This document shows positions 21,191 to 33,400 of a stretch of 64,000 bases of DNA, one piece after another. The position numbers and the translations under genes were made by a program. How positions within the stretch are numbered: position 1 is the first letter of the stretch; each line of letters starts with the position of its first letter. Source of the stretch: Flabesymbios commensalis (Eukaryota > Annelida > Polychaeta > Terebellida > Flabelligeridae); contig OZ024904.1 in the NCBI GenBank assembly GCA_964017125.1, forward strand, positions 797,652 through 861,651, read 5' to 3'. A model generated the notes under the pieces. That model was not told the DNA's origin. It saw only the letters and a program-made list of their open reading frames with translations, and searched no databases.

Positions 21191-23186
21191 GCCGCACTGA
21201 AAGGGTTAATCTGCGTCTATAGTAGGTCCCCGAGCTGAAAGGGTTAATCTGCGTCTATAGTCGTTCCCCGCACTAAAAGGGTTAATCTGCGTCTATAGTC
21301 GGTCCCCGCACTGAAAGGGTTAATCTGCGTCTATAGTCGGTCCCTGCACTAAAAGGGTTAATCTGCGTCTATAGTCGGTCCCTGCACTAAAAGGGTTAAT
21401 CTGCGTCTATAGTCGGTCCCTGCGCTGAAAGGGTTAATCTGCATCTATAGTTGGTCCCCGCACTAAAAGGGTTAATCTGCGTCTATAGTCGGTCCCCGCA
21501 CTGAAAGGGTTAATCTGCATCTATAGTTGGTCCCCGAGCTGAAAGGGTTAATCTGCGTCTATAGTCGGTCCCTGCGCTGAAAGGGTTAATCTGCATCTAT
21601 AGTTGGTCCCCGCACTAAAAGGGTTAATCTGCGTCTATAGTCGGTCCCCGCACTGAAAGGGTTAATCTGCATCTATAGTTGGTCCCCGAGCTGAAAGGGT
21701 TAATCTGCGTCTATAGTCGTTCCCCGCACTAAAAGGGTTAATCTGCGTCTATAGTCGGTCCCCGCACTGAAAGGGTTAATCTGCGTCTATAGTCGTTCCC
21801 CGCACTAAAAGGGTTAATCTGCGTCTATAGTCGGTCCCCGCGCTGAAAGGGTTAATCTGCATCCATAGTCGGTCCCCGCGCTGAAAGGGTTAATCACCGT
21901 CTATAGTCGTTCCCCGCACTAAAAGGGTTAATCTGCGTCTATAGTCGGTCCCCGCACTAAAAGGGTTAATCTGCGTCTATAGTCGGTCCCCGCGCTGAAA
22001 GGGTTAATCTGCATCCATAGTCGGTCCCTGCGCTGAAAGGGTTAATCTGCATCCATAGTCGGTCCCCGCGCTGAAAGGGTTAATCTGCATCCATAGTCGG
22101 TCCCCGCGCTGAAAGGGTTAATCTGCATCCATAGTTGGTCCCCGCACTGAAAGGGTTAATCTGACGTCTATAGTCGGTCCCCGCACTGAAAGGGTTAATC
22201 TGACGTCTATAGTTGGTCCCCGCACTGAAAGGGTTAATCTGCGTCTATAGTCGGTCCCCGTACTGAAAGGGTTAATCTGCGTCTACAGTTGGTCCCCGCA
22301 CTGAAAGGGTTAATCTGCGTCTATAGTTGGTCCCCGCACTGAAAGGGTTAATCAACGTCTATTGTCGGTCCCCGCGCTGAAAGGGTTAATCTGCGTCTAT
22401 TGTTGGTCCCCCCGCTGAAAGGGTCAATCTGCATCCATAGTCGGTCCCCGCACTGAAAGGGTTAATCTGACGTCTATAGTTGGTCCCCGCACTGAAAGGG
22501 TTAATCTGCGTCTACAGTTGGTCCCCGCACTGAAAGGGTTAATCTACGTCTATTGTCGGTCCCCGCGCTGAAAGGGTTAATCTGCGTCTATAGTCGGTCC
22601 CCGCACTAAAAGGGATTAATCTGCATCCATAGTCGGTCCCCGCACTAAAAGGGTTAATCTGCATTCATAGTCGGTCCCCGCACTGAAAGGGTTAATCTGC
22701 ATCTATAGTTGGTCCCCGCACTGAAAGGGGTAATCTGCGTCTATAATCGGTCCCCCCGCTGAAAGGGTTAATCTGCGTCTATAGTCGTTCCCCGCACTAA
22801 AAGGGTTAATCTGCGTCTATAGTCGGTCCCCGCACTGAAAGGGTTAATCTGCGTCTATAGTCGGACCCCGCACTGAAAGGGTTAATCTGACGTCTATAGT
22901 CGGTCCCCGTACTGAAAGGGTTAATCTGCGTCTATAGTCGGTCCCCGCACTGAAAGGGTTTATCTGCGTCTATAGTCGGTCCCCGCACTGAAAGGGTTTT
23001 TCTTACGTCTACAGTCGGTCCCCGCACTGAAAGGGTTAATCTGAGTCTATAGTCGGTCCCCGCACTGAAAGGGTTTATCTGCGTCTGTAGTCGGTCCCAA
23101 CACTGAAAGGGTTTATCTGCGTCTATAGTTGGACCCCGTACTGAAAGGGTTAATCTGCGTCTATAGTCAGTCCCCGCACTGAAAGC
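21190..23186. repeat. 38-bp minisatellite, about 52 units
   Basis: The consensus unit is GCACTGAAAGGGTTAATCTG followed by CGTCTATAGTCGGTCCCC, repeated head to tail with point variants (GCGCTG, GAGCTG, CATCC, TTGGTC). Each unit contains GGTCCCCGCACTGAAAGGGT-TAA, which is the terminal inverted repeat plus TTAA target of the piggyBac-like MITEs (compare 52049-52072). The array looks like a tandem amplification of one transposon end. The 109-codon reverse frame at its end is repeat artefact. Confidence 0.95.
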
Positions 23187-23270
23187 TTTTACAAAAAACT
23201 GCATAAACGTTAGTTTATGGTCTGAGATGATACGACTCGCATACAACCGGAATGAGTTCATTTTTGCTAT

Positions 23271-23765
23271 ATGGTCTCACCACCCCAAATGCCAGTCCCA
23301 TTGAAACACATGTAAACTGCCTCAATTCCGCAGGCCGATTTCACCATTTTTCACCCTATTAGATATTTAGTGTGACATATCAGGATAAAGCTTGAGATGT
23401 CCTTGTTCGAAAACAGGCCCGCTATGGGTATGGTTACCAGACAGATTTTGAGCTACGCCCCCTAGAGTGTAAAAAAGTCAATACTGTTAAAATTGGGCTA
23501 TAATCCGTGCTCTCTTTCACAGAACAGACACACATCATTTTAACCCACTGTATCCCTGCGAGGTTATCATGAAACAGTTATATATGATATCCTTGACAAA
23601 GAAGATAACGTGGGCTTATTAAATATTCACAAAATTATTACTTCTTTGTATTTTAGTTTGTTTCAATAGAGGTTGGAACAGCCGCATTAAAAATATTTTG
23701 TGTGATGATTCCATCATTAGTAGACACCTCCCTGGATTTCGGCTTATTTAGGGTGGTGAGACCAT
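23271..23765. mobile_element. E block: putative MITE that forms part of the satellite
   Basis: First of eleven 495-bp copies. If the terminal inverted repeat is taken as GGTCTCACCACCC, the first and last E copies of the array together carry ATAT on their outer sides, as expected for a single insertion with a 4-bp (or TA-centred) target duplication. It has no coding capacity. The transposon identity is inferred from the inverted repeats and the empty site at 29877. Confidence 0.6.
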
Positions 23766-26700
23766 ATGTGGAGATATAATTTTCTTTGATTATTTTATTT
23801 CGGCCTGGTATGATGCTTGAAGGTGTTCTGAACAATATAGTTTTTGAATTAGGCAAATATATTGAAAACTGTTGCCCTCGGAGCCCTTTGAATAATTATT
23901 GATATCATGAAAATCGGCCTGGTTTCCTTGAAAGTCGCATTGAATAAAACAGTTAAATGAAGTGGCTATTCCCGCCTCTATTTCGTCACACAAAGTCGTC
24001 ATGGTTACCTTGTATTTCGAAAATTGTTGTTGAAATATGCCACACATATTAGAATGGACTGCTATTAGTAGCATCCATACTTAAATTCACTATTTTTTAT
24101 TTTTATTTGGGCCCATATGACAATCAAACTACCAACCAGGCATTTCATCTATGACTTATATCACCAAAACACGGCCTCTTCTGGTCTTTTCTAGACATGG
24201 TTATCACATTTATTCACCAATTATATACTTTCTAATCAAAACTATTACACTTAGATTGTTACAACGATAGTAAAACTCAATAAAATATAGATATCAAGCT
24301 GCAGATTTTTTATCAAGCAGCTGGAATATGTCAAGAAAGGACCAGAACATGCAAACTACTTGTGTCTACTGATGGTCTCACCACCCCAAATGCCAGTCCC
24401 ATTGAAACACATGTAAACTGCCTCAATTCCGCAGGCCGATTTCACCATTTTTCACCCTATTAGATATTTAGTGTGACATATCAGGATAAAGCTTGAGATG
24501 TCCTTGTTCGAAAACAGGCCCGCTATGGGTATGGTTACCAGACAGATTTTGAGCTACGCCCCCTAGAGTGTAAAAAAGTCAATACTGTTAAAATTGGGCT
24601 ATAATCCGTGCTCTCTTTCACAGAACAGACACACATCATTTTAACCCACTGTATCCCTGCGAGGTTATCATGAAACAGTTATATATGATATCCTTGACAA
24701 AGAAGATAACGTGGGCTTATTAAATATTCACAAAATTATTACTTCTTTGTATTTTAGTTTGTTTCAATAGAGGTTGGAACAGCCGCATTAAAAATATTTT
24801 GTGTGATGATTCCATCATTAGTAGACACCTCCCTGGATTTCGGCTTATTTAGGGTGGTGAGACCATATGTGGAGATATAATTTTCTTTGATTATTTTATT
24901 TCGGCCTGGTATGATGCTTGAAGGTGTTCTGAACAATATAGTTTTTGAATTAGGCAAATATATTGAAAACTGTTGCCCTCGGAGCCCTTTGAATAATTAT
25001 TGATATCATGAAAATCGGCCTGGTTTCCTTGAAAGTCGCATTGAATAAAACAGTTAAATGAAGTGGCTATTCCCGCCTCTATTTCGTCACACAAAGTCGT
25101 CATGGTTACCTTGTATTTCGAAAATTGTTGTTGAAATATGCCACACATATTAGAATGGACTGCTATTAGTAGCATCCATACCTAAATTCACTATTTTTTA
25201 TTTTTATTTGGGCCCATATGACAATCAAACTACCAACCAGGCATTTCATCTATGACTTATATCACCAAAACACGGCCTCTTCTGGTCTTTTCTAGACATG
25301 GTTATCACATTTATTCACCAATTATATACTTTCTAATCAAAACTATTACACTTAGATTGTTACAACGATAGTAAAACTCAATAAAATATAGATATCAAGC
25401 TGCAGATTTTTTATCAAGCAGCTGGAATATGTCAAGAAAGGACCAGAACATGCAAACCCCTTGTGTCTACTGATGGTCTCACCACCCCAAATGCCAGTCC
25501 CATTGAAACACATGTAAACTGCCTCAATTCCGCAGGCCGATTTCACCATTTTTCACCCTATTAGATATTTAGTGTGACATATCAGGATAAAGCTTGAGAT
25601 GTCCTTGTTCGAAAACAGGCCCGCTATGGGTATGGTTACCAGACAGATTTTGAGCTACGCCCCCTAGAGTGTAAAAAAGTCAATACTGTTAAAATTGGGC
25701 TATAATCCGTGCTCTCTTTCACAGAACAGACACACATAATTTTAACCCACTGTATCCCTGCGAGGTTATCATGAAACAGTTATATATGATATCCTTGACA
25801 AAGAAGATAACGTGGGCTTATTAAATATTCACAAAATTATTACTTCTTTGTATTTTAGTTTGTTTCAATAGAGGTTGGAACAGCCGCATTAAAAATATTT
25901 TGTGTGATGATTCCATCATTAGTAGACACCTCCCTGGATTTCGGCTTATTTAGGGTGGTGAGACCATATGTGGAGATATAATTTTCTTTGATTATTTTAT
26001 TTCGGCCAGGTATGATGCTTGAAGGTGTTCTGAACAATATAGTTTTTGAATTAGGCAAATATATTGAAAACTGTTGCCCTCGGAGCCCTTTGAATAATTA
26101 TTGATATCATGAAAATCGGCCTGGTTTCCTTGAAAGTCGCATTGAATAAAACAGTTAAATGAAGTGGCTATTCCCGCCTCTATTTCGTCACACAAAGTCG
26201 TCATGGTTACCTTGTATTTCGAAAATTGTTGTTGAAATATGCCACACATATTAGAATGGACTGCTATTAGTAGCATCCATACTTAAATTCACTATTTTTT
26301 ATTTTTATTTGGGCCCATATGACAATCAAACTACCAACCAGGCATTTCATCTATGACTTATATCACCAAAACACGGCCTCTTCTGGTCTTTTCTAGACAT
26401 GGTTATCACATTTATTCACCAATTACATACTTTCTAATCAAAACTATTACACTTAGATTGTTACAACGATAGTAAAACTCAATAAAATATAGATATCAAG
26501 CTGCAGATTTTTTATCAAGCAGCTGGAATATGTCAAGAAAGGACCAGAACATGCAAACCCCTTGTGTCTACTGATGGTCTCACCACCCCAAATGCCAGTC
26601 CCATTGAAACACATGTAAACTGCCTCAATTCCGCAGGCCGATTTCACCATTTTTCACCCTATTAGATATTTAGTGTGACATATCAGGATAAAGCTTGAGA

Positions 26701-29270
26701 TGTCCTTGTTCGAAAACAGGCCCGCTATGGGTATGGTTACCAGACAGATTTTGAGCTACGCCCCCTAGAGTGTAAAAAAGTCAATACTGTTAAAATTGGG
26801 CTATAATCCGTGCTCTTTTTCACAGAACAGACACACATCATTTTAACCCACTGTATCCCTGCGAGGTTATCATGAAACAGTTATATATGATATCCTTGAC
26901 AAAGAAGATAACGTGGGCTTATTAAATATTCACAAAATTATTACTTCTTTGTATTTTAGTTTGTTTCAATAGAGGTTGGAACAGCCGCATTAAAAATATT
27001 TTGTGTGATGATTCCATCATTAGTAGACACCTCCCTGGATTTCGGCTTATTTAGGGTGGTGAGACCATATGTGGAGATATAATTTTCTTTGATTATTTTA
27101 TTTCGGCCTGGTATGATGCTTGAAGGTGTTCTGAACAATATAGTTTTTGAATTAGGCAAATATATTGAAAACTGTTGCCCTCGGAGCCCTTTGAATAATT
27201 ATTGATATCATGAAAATCGGCCTGGTTTCCTTGAAAGTCGCATTGAATAAAACAGTTAAATGAAGTGGCTATTCCCGCCTCTATTTCGTCACACAAAGTC
27301 GTCATGGTTACCTTGTATTTCGAAAATTGTTGTTGAAATATGCCACACATATTAGAATGGACTGCTATTAGTAGCATCCATACTTAAATTCACTATTTTT
27401 TATTTTTATTTGGGCCCATATGACAATCAAACTACCAACCAGGCATTTCATCTATGACTTATATCACCAAAACACGGCCTCTTCTGGTCTTTTCTAGACA
27501 TGGTTATCACATTTATTCACCAATTATATACTTTCTAATCAAAACTATTACACTTAGATTGTTACAACGATAGTAAAACTCAATAAAATATAGATATCAA
27601 GCTGCAGATTTTTTATCAAGCAGCTGGAATATGTCAAGAAAGGACCAGAACATGCAAACCCCTTGTGTCTACTGATGGTCTCACCACCCCAAATGCCAGT
27701 CCCATTGAAACACATGTAAACTGCCTCAATTCCGCAGGCCGATTTCACCATTTTTCACCCTATTAGATATTTAGTGTGACATATCAGGATAAAGCTTGAG
27801 ATGTCCTTGTTCGAAAACAGGCCCGCTATGGGTATGGTTACCAGACAGATTTTGAGCTACGCCCCCTAGAGTGTAAAAAAGTCAATACTGTTAAAATTGG
27901 GCTATAATCCGTGCTCTCTTTCACAGAACAGACACACATCATTTTAACCCACTGTATCCCTGCGAGGTTATCATGAGACAGTTATATATGATATCCTTGA
28001 CAAAGAAGATAACGTGGGCTTATTAAATATTCACAAAATTATTACTTCTTTGTATTTTAGTTTGTTTCAATAGAGGTTGGAACAGCCGCATTAAAAATAT
28101 TTTGTGTGATGATTCCATCATTAGTAGACACCTCCCTGGATTTCGGCTTATTTAGGGTGGTGAGACCATATGTGGAGATATAATTTTCTTTGATTATTTT
28201 ATTTCGGCCTGGTATGATGTTTGAAGGTGTTCTGAACAATATAGTTTTTGAATTAGGCAAATATATTGAAAACTGTTGCCCTCGGAGCCCTTTGAATAAT
28301 TATTGATATCATGAAAATCGGCCTGGTTTCCTTGAAAGTCGCATTGAATAAAACAGTTAAATGAAGTGGCTATTCCCGCCTCTATTTCGTCACACAAAGT
28401 CGTCATGGTTACCTTGTATTTCGAAAATTGTTGTTGAAATATGCCACACATATTAGAATGGACTGCTATTAGTAGCATCCATACTTAAATTCACTATTTT
28501 TTATTTTTATTTGGGCCCATATGACAATCAAACTACCAACCAGGCATTTCATCTATGACTTATATCACCAAAACACGGCCTCTTCTGGTCTTTTCTAGAC
28601 ATGGTTATCACATTTATTCACCAATTATATACTTTCTAATCAAAACTATTACACTTAGATTGTTACAACGATAGTAAAACTCAATAAAATATAGATATCA
28701 AGCTGCAGATTTTTTATCAAGCAGCTGGAATATGTCAAGAAAGGACCAGAACATGCAAACCCCTTGTGTCTACTGATGGTCTCACCACCCCAAATGCCAG
28801 TCCCATTGAAACACATGTAAACTGCCTCAATTCCGCAGGCCGATTTCACCATTTTTCACCCTATTAGATATTTAGTGTGACATATCAGGATAAAGCTTGA
28901 GATGTCCTTGTTCGAAAACAGGCCCGCTATGGGTATGGTTACCAGACAGATTTTGAGCTACGCCCCCTAGAGTGTAAAAAAGTCAATACTGTTAAAATTG
29001 GGCTATAATCCGTGCTCTCTTTCACAGAACAGACACACATCATTTTAACCCACTGTATCCCTGCGAGGTTATCATGAAACAGTTATATATGATATCCTTG
29101 ACAAAGAAGATAACGTGGGCTTATTAAATATTCACAAAATTATTACTTCTTTGTATTTTAGTTTGTTTCAATAGAGGTTGGAACAGCCGCATTAAAAATA
29201 TTTTGTGTGATGATTCCATCATTAGTAGACACCTCCCTGGATTTCGGCTTATTTAGGGTGGTGAGACCAT

Positions 29271-30482
29271 ATGTGGAGATATAATTTTCTTTGATTATTT
29301 TATTTCGGCCTGGTATGATGCTTGAAGGTGTTCTGAACAATATAGTTTTTGAATTAGGCAAATATATTGAAAACTGTTGCCCTCGGAGCCCTTTGAATAA
29401 TTATTGATATCATGAAAATCGGCCTGGTTTCCTTGAAAGTCGCATTGAATAAAAAAGTTAAATGAAGTGGCTATTCCCGCCTCTATTTCGTCACACAAAG
29501 TCGTCATGGTTACCTTGTATTTCGAAAATGGTTGTTGAAATATGCCACACATATTAGAATGGACTGCTATTAGTAGCATCCATACTTAAATTCATTATTT
29601 TTTATTTTTATTTGAGCCCATATGACAATCAAACTACCAACCAGGCATTTCATCTATGACTTATATCACCAAAACACGGCCTCTTCTGGTCTTTTCTAGA
29701 CATGGTTATCACATTTATTCACCAATTATATACTTTCTAATCAAAACTATTACACTTAGATTGTTACAACGATAGTAAAACTCAATAAAATATAGATATC
29801 AAGCTGCAGATTTTTTATCAAGCAGCTGGAATATGTCAAGAAAGGACCAGAACATGCAAACCCCTTGTGTCTACTGATGTGGAGATATAATTTTCTTTGA
29901 TTATTTTATTTCGGCCTGGTATGATGCTTGAAGGTGTTCTGAACAATATAGTTTTTGAATTAGGCAAATATATTGAAAACTGTTGCCCTCGGAGCCCTTT
30001 GAATAATTATTGATATCATGAAAATCGGCCTGGTTTCCTTGAAAGTCGCATTGAATAAAACAGTTAAATGAAGTGGCTATTCCCGCCTCTATTTCGTCAC
30101 ACAAAGTCGTCATGGTTACCTTGTATTTCGAAAATTGTTGTTGAAATATGCCACACATATTAGAATGGACTGCTATTAGTAGCATCCATACTTAAATTCA
30201 CTATTTTTTATTTTTATTTGGGCCCATATGACAATCAAACTACCAACCAGGCATTTCATCTATGACTTATATCACCAAAACACGGCCTCTTCTGGTCTTT
30301 TCTAGACATGGTTATCACATTTATTCACCAATTATATACTTTCTAATCAAAACTATTACACTTAGATTGTTACAACGATAGTAAAACTCAATAAAATATA
30401 GATATCAAGCTGCAGATTTTTTATCAAGCAGCTGGAATATGTCAAGAAAGGACCAGAACATGCAAACCCCTTGTGTCTACTG
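29271..30482. repeat. S-S junction: the one place where E is absent
   Basis: Two 606-bp S blocks abut here. CTACTG is followed directly by ATGTGGAG at 29877, whereas everywhere else CTACTG is followed by a whole E and then ATGTGGAG. Exactly 495 bp are missing. The S copy at 29271 also has a few private substitutions (AAAAAAGTTAAATG, AAAATGGTTG, TTGAGCCC). Confidence 0.95.
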
Positions 30483-33400
30483 ATGGTCTCACCACCCCAA
30501 ATGCCAGTCCCATTGAAACACATGTAAACTGCCTCAATTCCGCAGGCCGATTTCACCATTTTTCACCCTATTAGATATTTAGTGTGACATATCAGGATAA
30601 AGCTTGAGATGTCCTTGTTCGAAAACAGGCCCGCTATGGGTATGGTTACCAGACAGATTTTGAGCTACGCCCCCTAGAGTGTAAAAAAGTCAATACTGTT
30701 AAAATTGGGCTATAATCCGTGCTCTCTTTCACAGAACAGACACACATCATTTTAACCCACTGTATCCCTGCGAGGTTATCATGAAACAGTTATATATGAT
30801 ATCCTTGACAAAGAAGATAACGTGGGCTTATTAAATATTCACAAAATTATTACTTCTTTGTATTTTAGTTTGTTTCAATAGAGGTTGGAACAGCCGCATT
30901 AAAAATATTTTGTGTGATGATTCCATCATTAGTAGACACCTCCCTGGATTTCGGCTTATTTAGGGTGGTGAGACCATATGTGGAGATATAATTTTCTTTG
31001 ATTATTTTATTTCGGCCAGGTATGATGCTTGAAGGTGTTCTGAACAATATAGTTTTTGAATTAGGCAAATATATTGAAAACTGTTGCCCTCGGAGCCCTT
31101 TGAATAATTATTGATATCATGAAAATCGGCCTGGTTTCCTTGAAAGTCGCATTGAATAAAACAGTTAAATGAAGTGGCTATTCCCGCCTCTATTTCGTCA
31201 CACAAAGTCGTCATGGTTACCTTGTATTTCGAAAATTGTTGTTGAAATATGCCACACATATTAGAATGGACTGCTATTAGTAGCATCCATACTTAAATTC
31301 ACTATTTTTTATTTTTATTTGGGCCCATATGACAATCAAACTACCAACCAGGCATTTCATCTATGACTTATATCACCAAAACACGGCCTCTTCTGGTCTT
31401 TTCTAGACATGGTTATCACATTTATTCACCAATTATATACTTTCTAATCAAAACTATTAAACTTAGATTGTTACAACGATAGTAAAACTCAATAAAATAT
31501 AGATATCAAGCTGCAGATTTTTTATCAAGCAGCTGGAATATGTCAAGAAAGGACCAGAACATGCAAACCCCTTGTGTCTACTGATGGTCTCACCACCCCA
31601 AATGCCAGTCCCATTGAAACACATGTAAACTGCCTCAATTCCGCAGGCCGATTTCACCATTTTTCACCCTATTAGATATTTAGTGTGACATATCAGGATA
31701 AAGCTTGAGATGTCCTTGTTCGAAAACAGGCCCGCTATGGGTATGGTTACCAGACAGATTTTGAGCTACGCCCCCTAGAGTGTAAAAAAGTCAATACTGT
31801 TAAAATTGGGCTATAATCCGTGCTCTCTTTCACAGAACAGACACACATCATTTTAACCCACTGTATCCCTGCGAGGTTATCATGAAACAGTTATATATGA
31901 TATCCTTGACAAAGAAGATAACGTGGGCTTATTAAATATTCACAAAATTATTACTTCTTTGTATTTTAGTTTGTTTCAATAGAGGTTGGAACAGCCGCAT
32001 TAAAAATATTTTGTGTGATGATTCCATCATTAGTAGACACCTCCCTGGATTTCGGCTTATTTAGGGTGGTGAGACCATATGTGGAGATATAATTTTCTTT
32101 GATTATTTTATTTCGGCCAGGTATGATGCTTGAAGGTGTTCTGAACAATATAGTTTTTGAATTAGGCAAATATATTGAAAACTGTTGCCCTCGGAGCCCT
32201 TTGAATAATTATTGATATCATGAAAATCGGCCTGGTTTCCTTGAAAGTCGCATTGAATAAAACAGTTAAATGAAGTGGCTATTCCCGCCTCTATTTCGTC
32301 ACACAAAGTCGTCATGGTTACCTTGTATTTCGAAAATTGTTGTTGAAATATGCCACACATATTAGAATGGACTGCTATTAGTAGCATCCATACTTAAATT
32401 CACTATTTTTTATTTTTATTTGGGCCCATATGACAATCAAACTACCAACCAGGCATTTCATCTATGACTTATATCACCAAAACACGGCCTCTTCTGGTCT
32501 TTTCTAGACATGGTTATCACATTTATTCACCAATTATATACTTTCTAATCAAAACTATTAAACTTAGATTGTTACAACGATAGTAAAACTCAATAAAATA
32601 TAGATATCAAGCTGCAGATTTTTTATCAAGCAGCTGGAATATGTCAAGAAAGGACCAGAACATGCAAACCCCTTGTGTCTACTGATGGTCTCACCACCCC
32701 AAATGCCAGTCCCATTGAAACACATGTAAACTGCCTCAATTCCGCAGGCCGATTTCACCATTTTTCACCCTATTAGATATTTAGTGTGACATATCAGGAT
32801 AAAGCTTGAGATGTCCTTGTTCGAAAACAGGCCCGCTATGGGTATGGTTACCAGATAGATTTTGAGCTACGCCCCCTAGAGTGTAAAAAAGTCAATACTG
32901 TTAAAATTGGGCTATAATCCGTGCTCTCTTTCACAGAACAGACACACATCATTTTAACCCACTGTATCCCTGCGAGGTTATCATGAAACAGTTATATATG
33001 ATATCCTTGACAAAGAAGATAACGTGGGCTTATTAAATATTCACAAAATTATTACTTCTTTGTATTTTAGTTTGTTTCAATAGAGGTTGGAACAGCCGCA
33101 TTAAAAATATTTTGTGTGATGATTCCATCATTAGTAGACACCTCCCTGGATTTCGGCTTATTTAGGGTGGTGAGACCATATGTGGAGATATAATTTTCTT
33201 TGATTATTTTATTTCGGCCAGGTATGATGCTTGAAGGTGTTCTGAACAATATAGTTTTTGAATTAGGCAAATATATTGAAAACTGTTGCCCTCGGAGCCC
33301 TTTGAATAATTATTGATATCATGAAAATCGGCCTGGTTTCCTTGAAAGTCGCATTGAATAAAACAGTTAAATGAAGTGGCTATTCCCGCCTCTATTTCGT

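Noticed and set aside
21190-23186. CRISPR-like appearance of a 38-bp regular repeat
   Set aside because: The units are contiguous with no unique spacers, the genome is eukaryotic, and the unit matches a transposon end.
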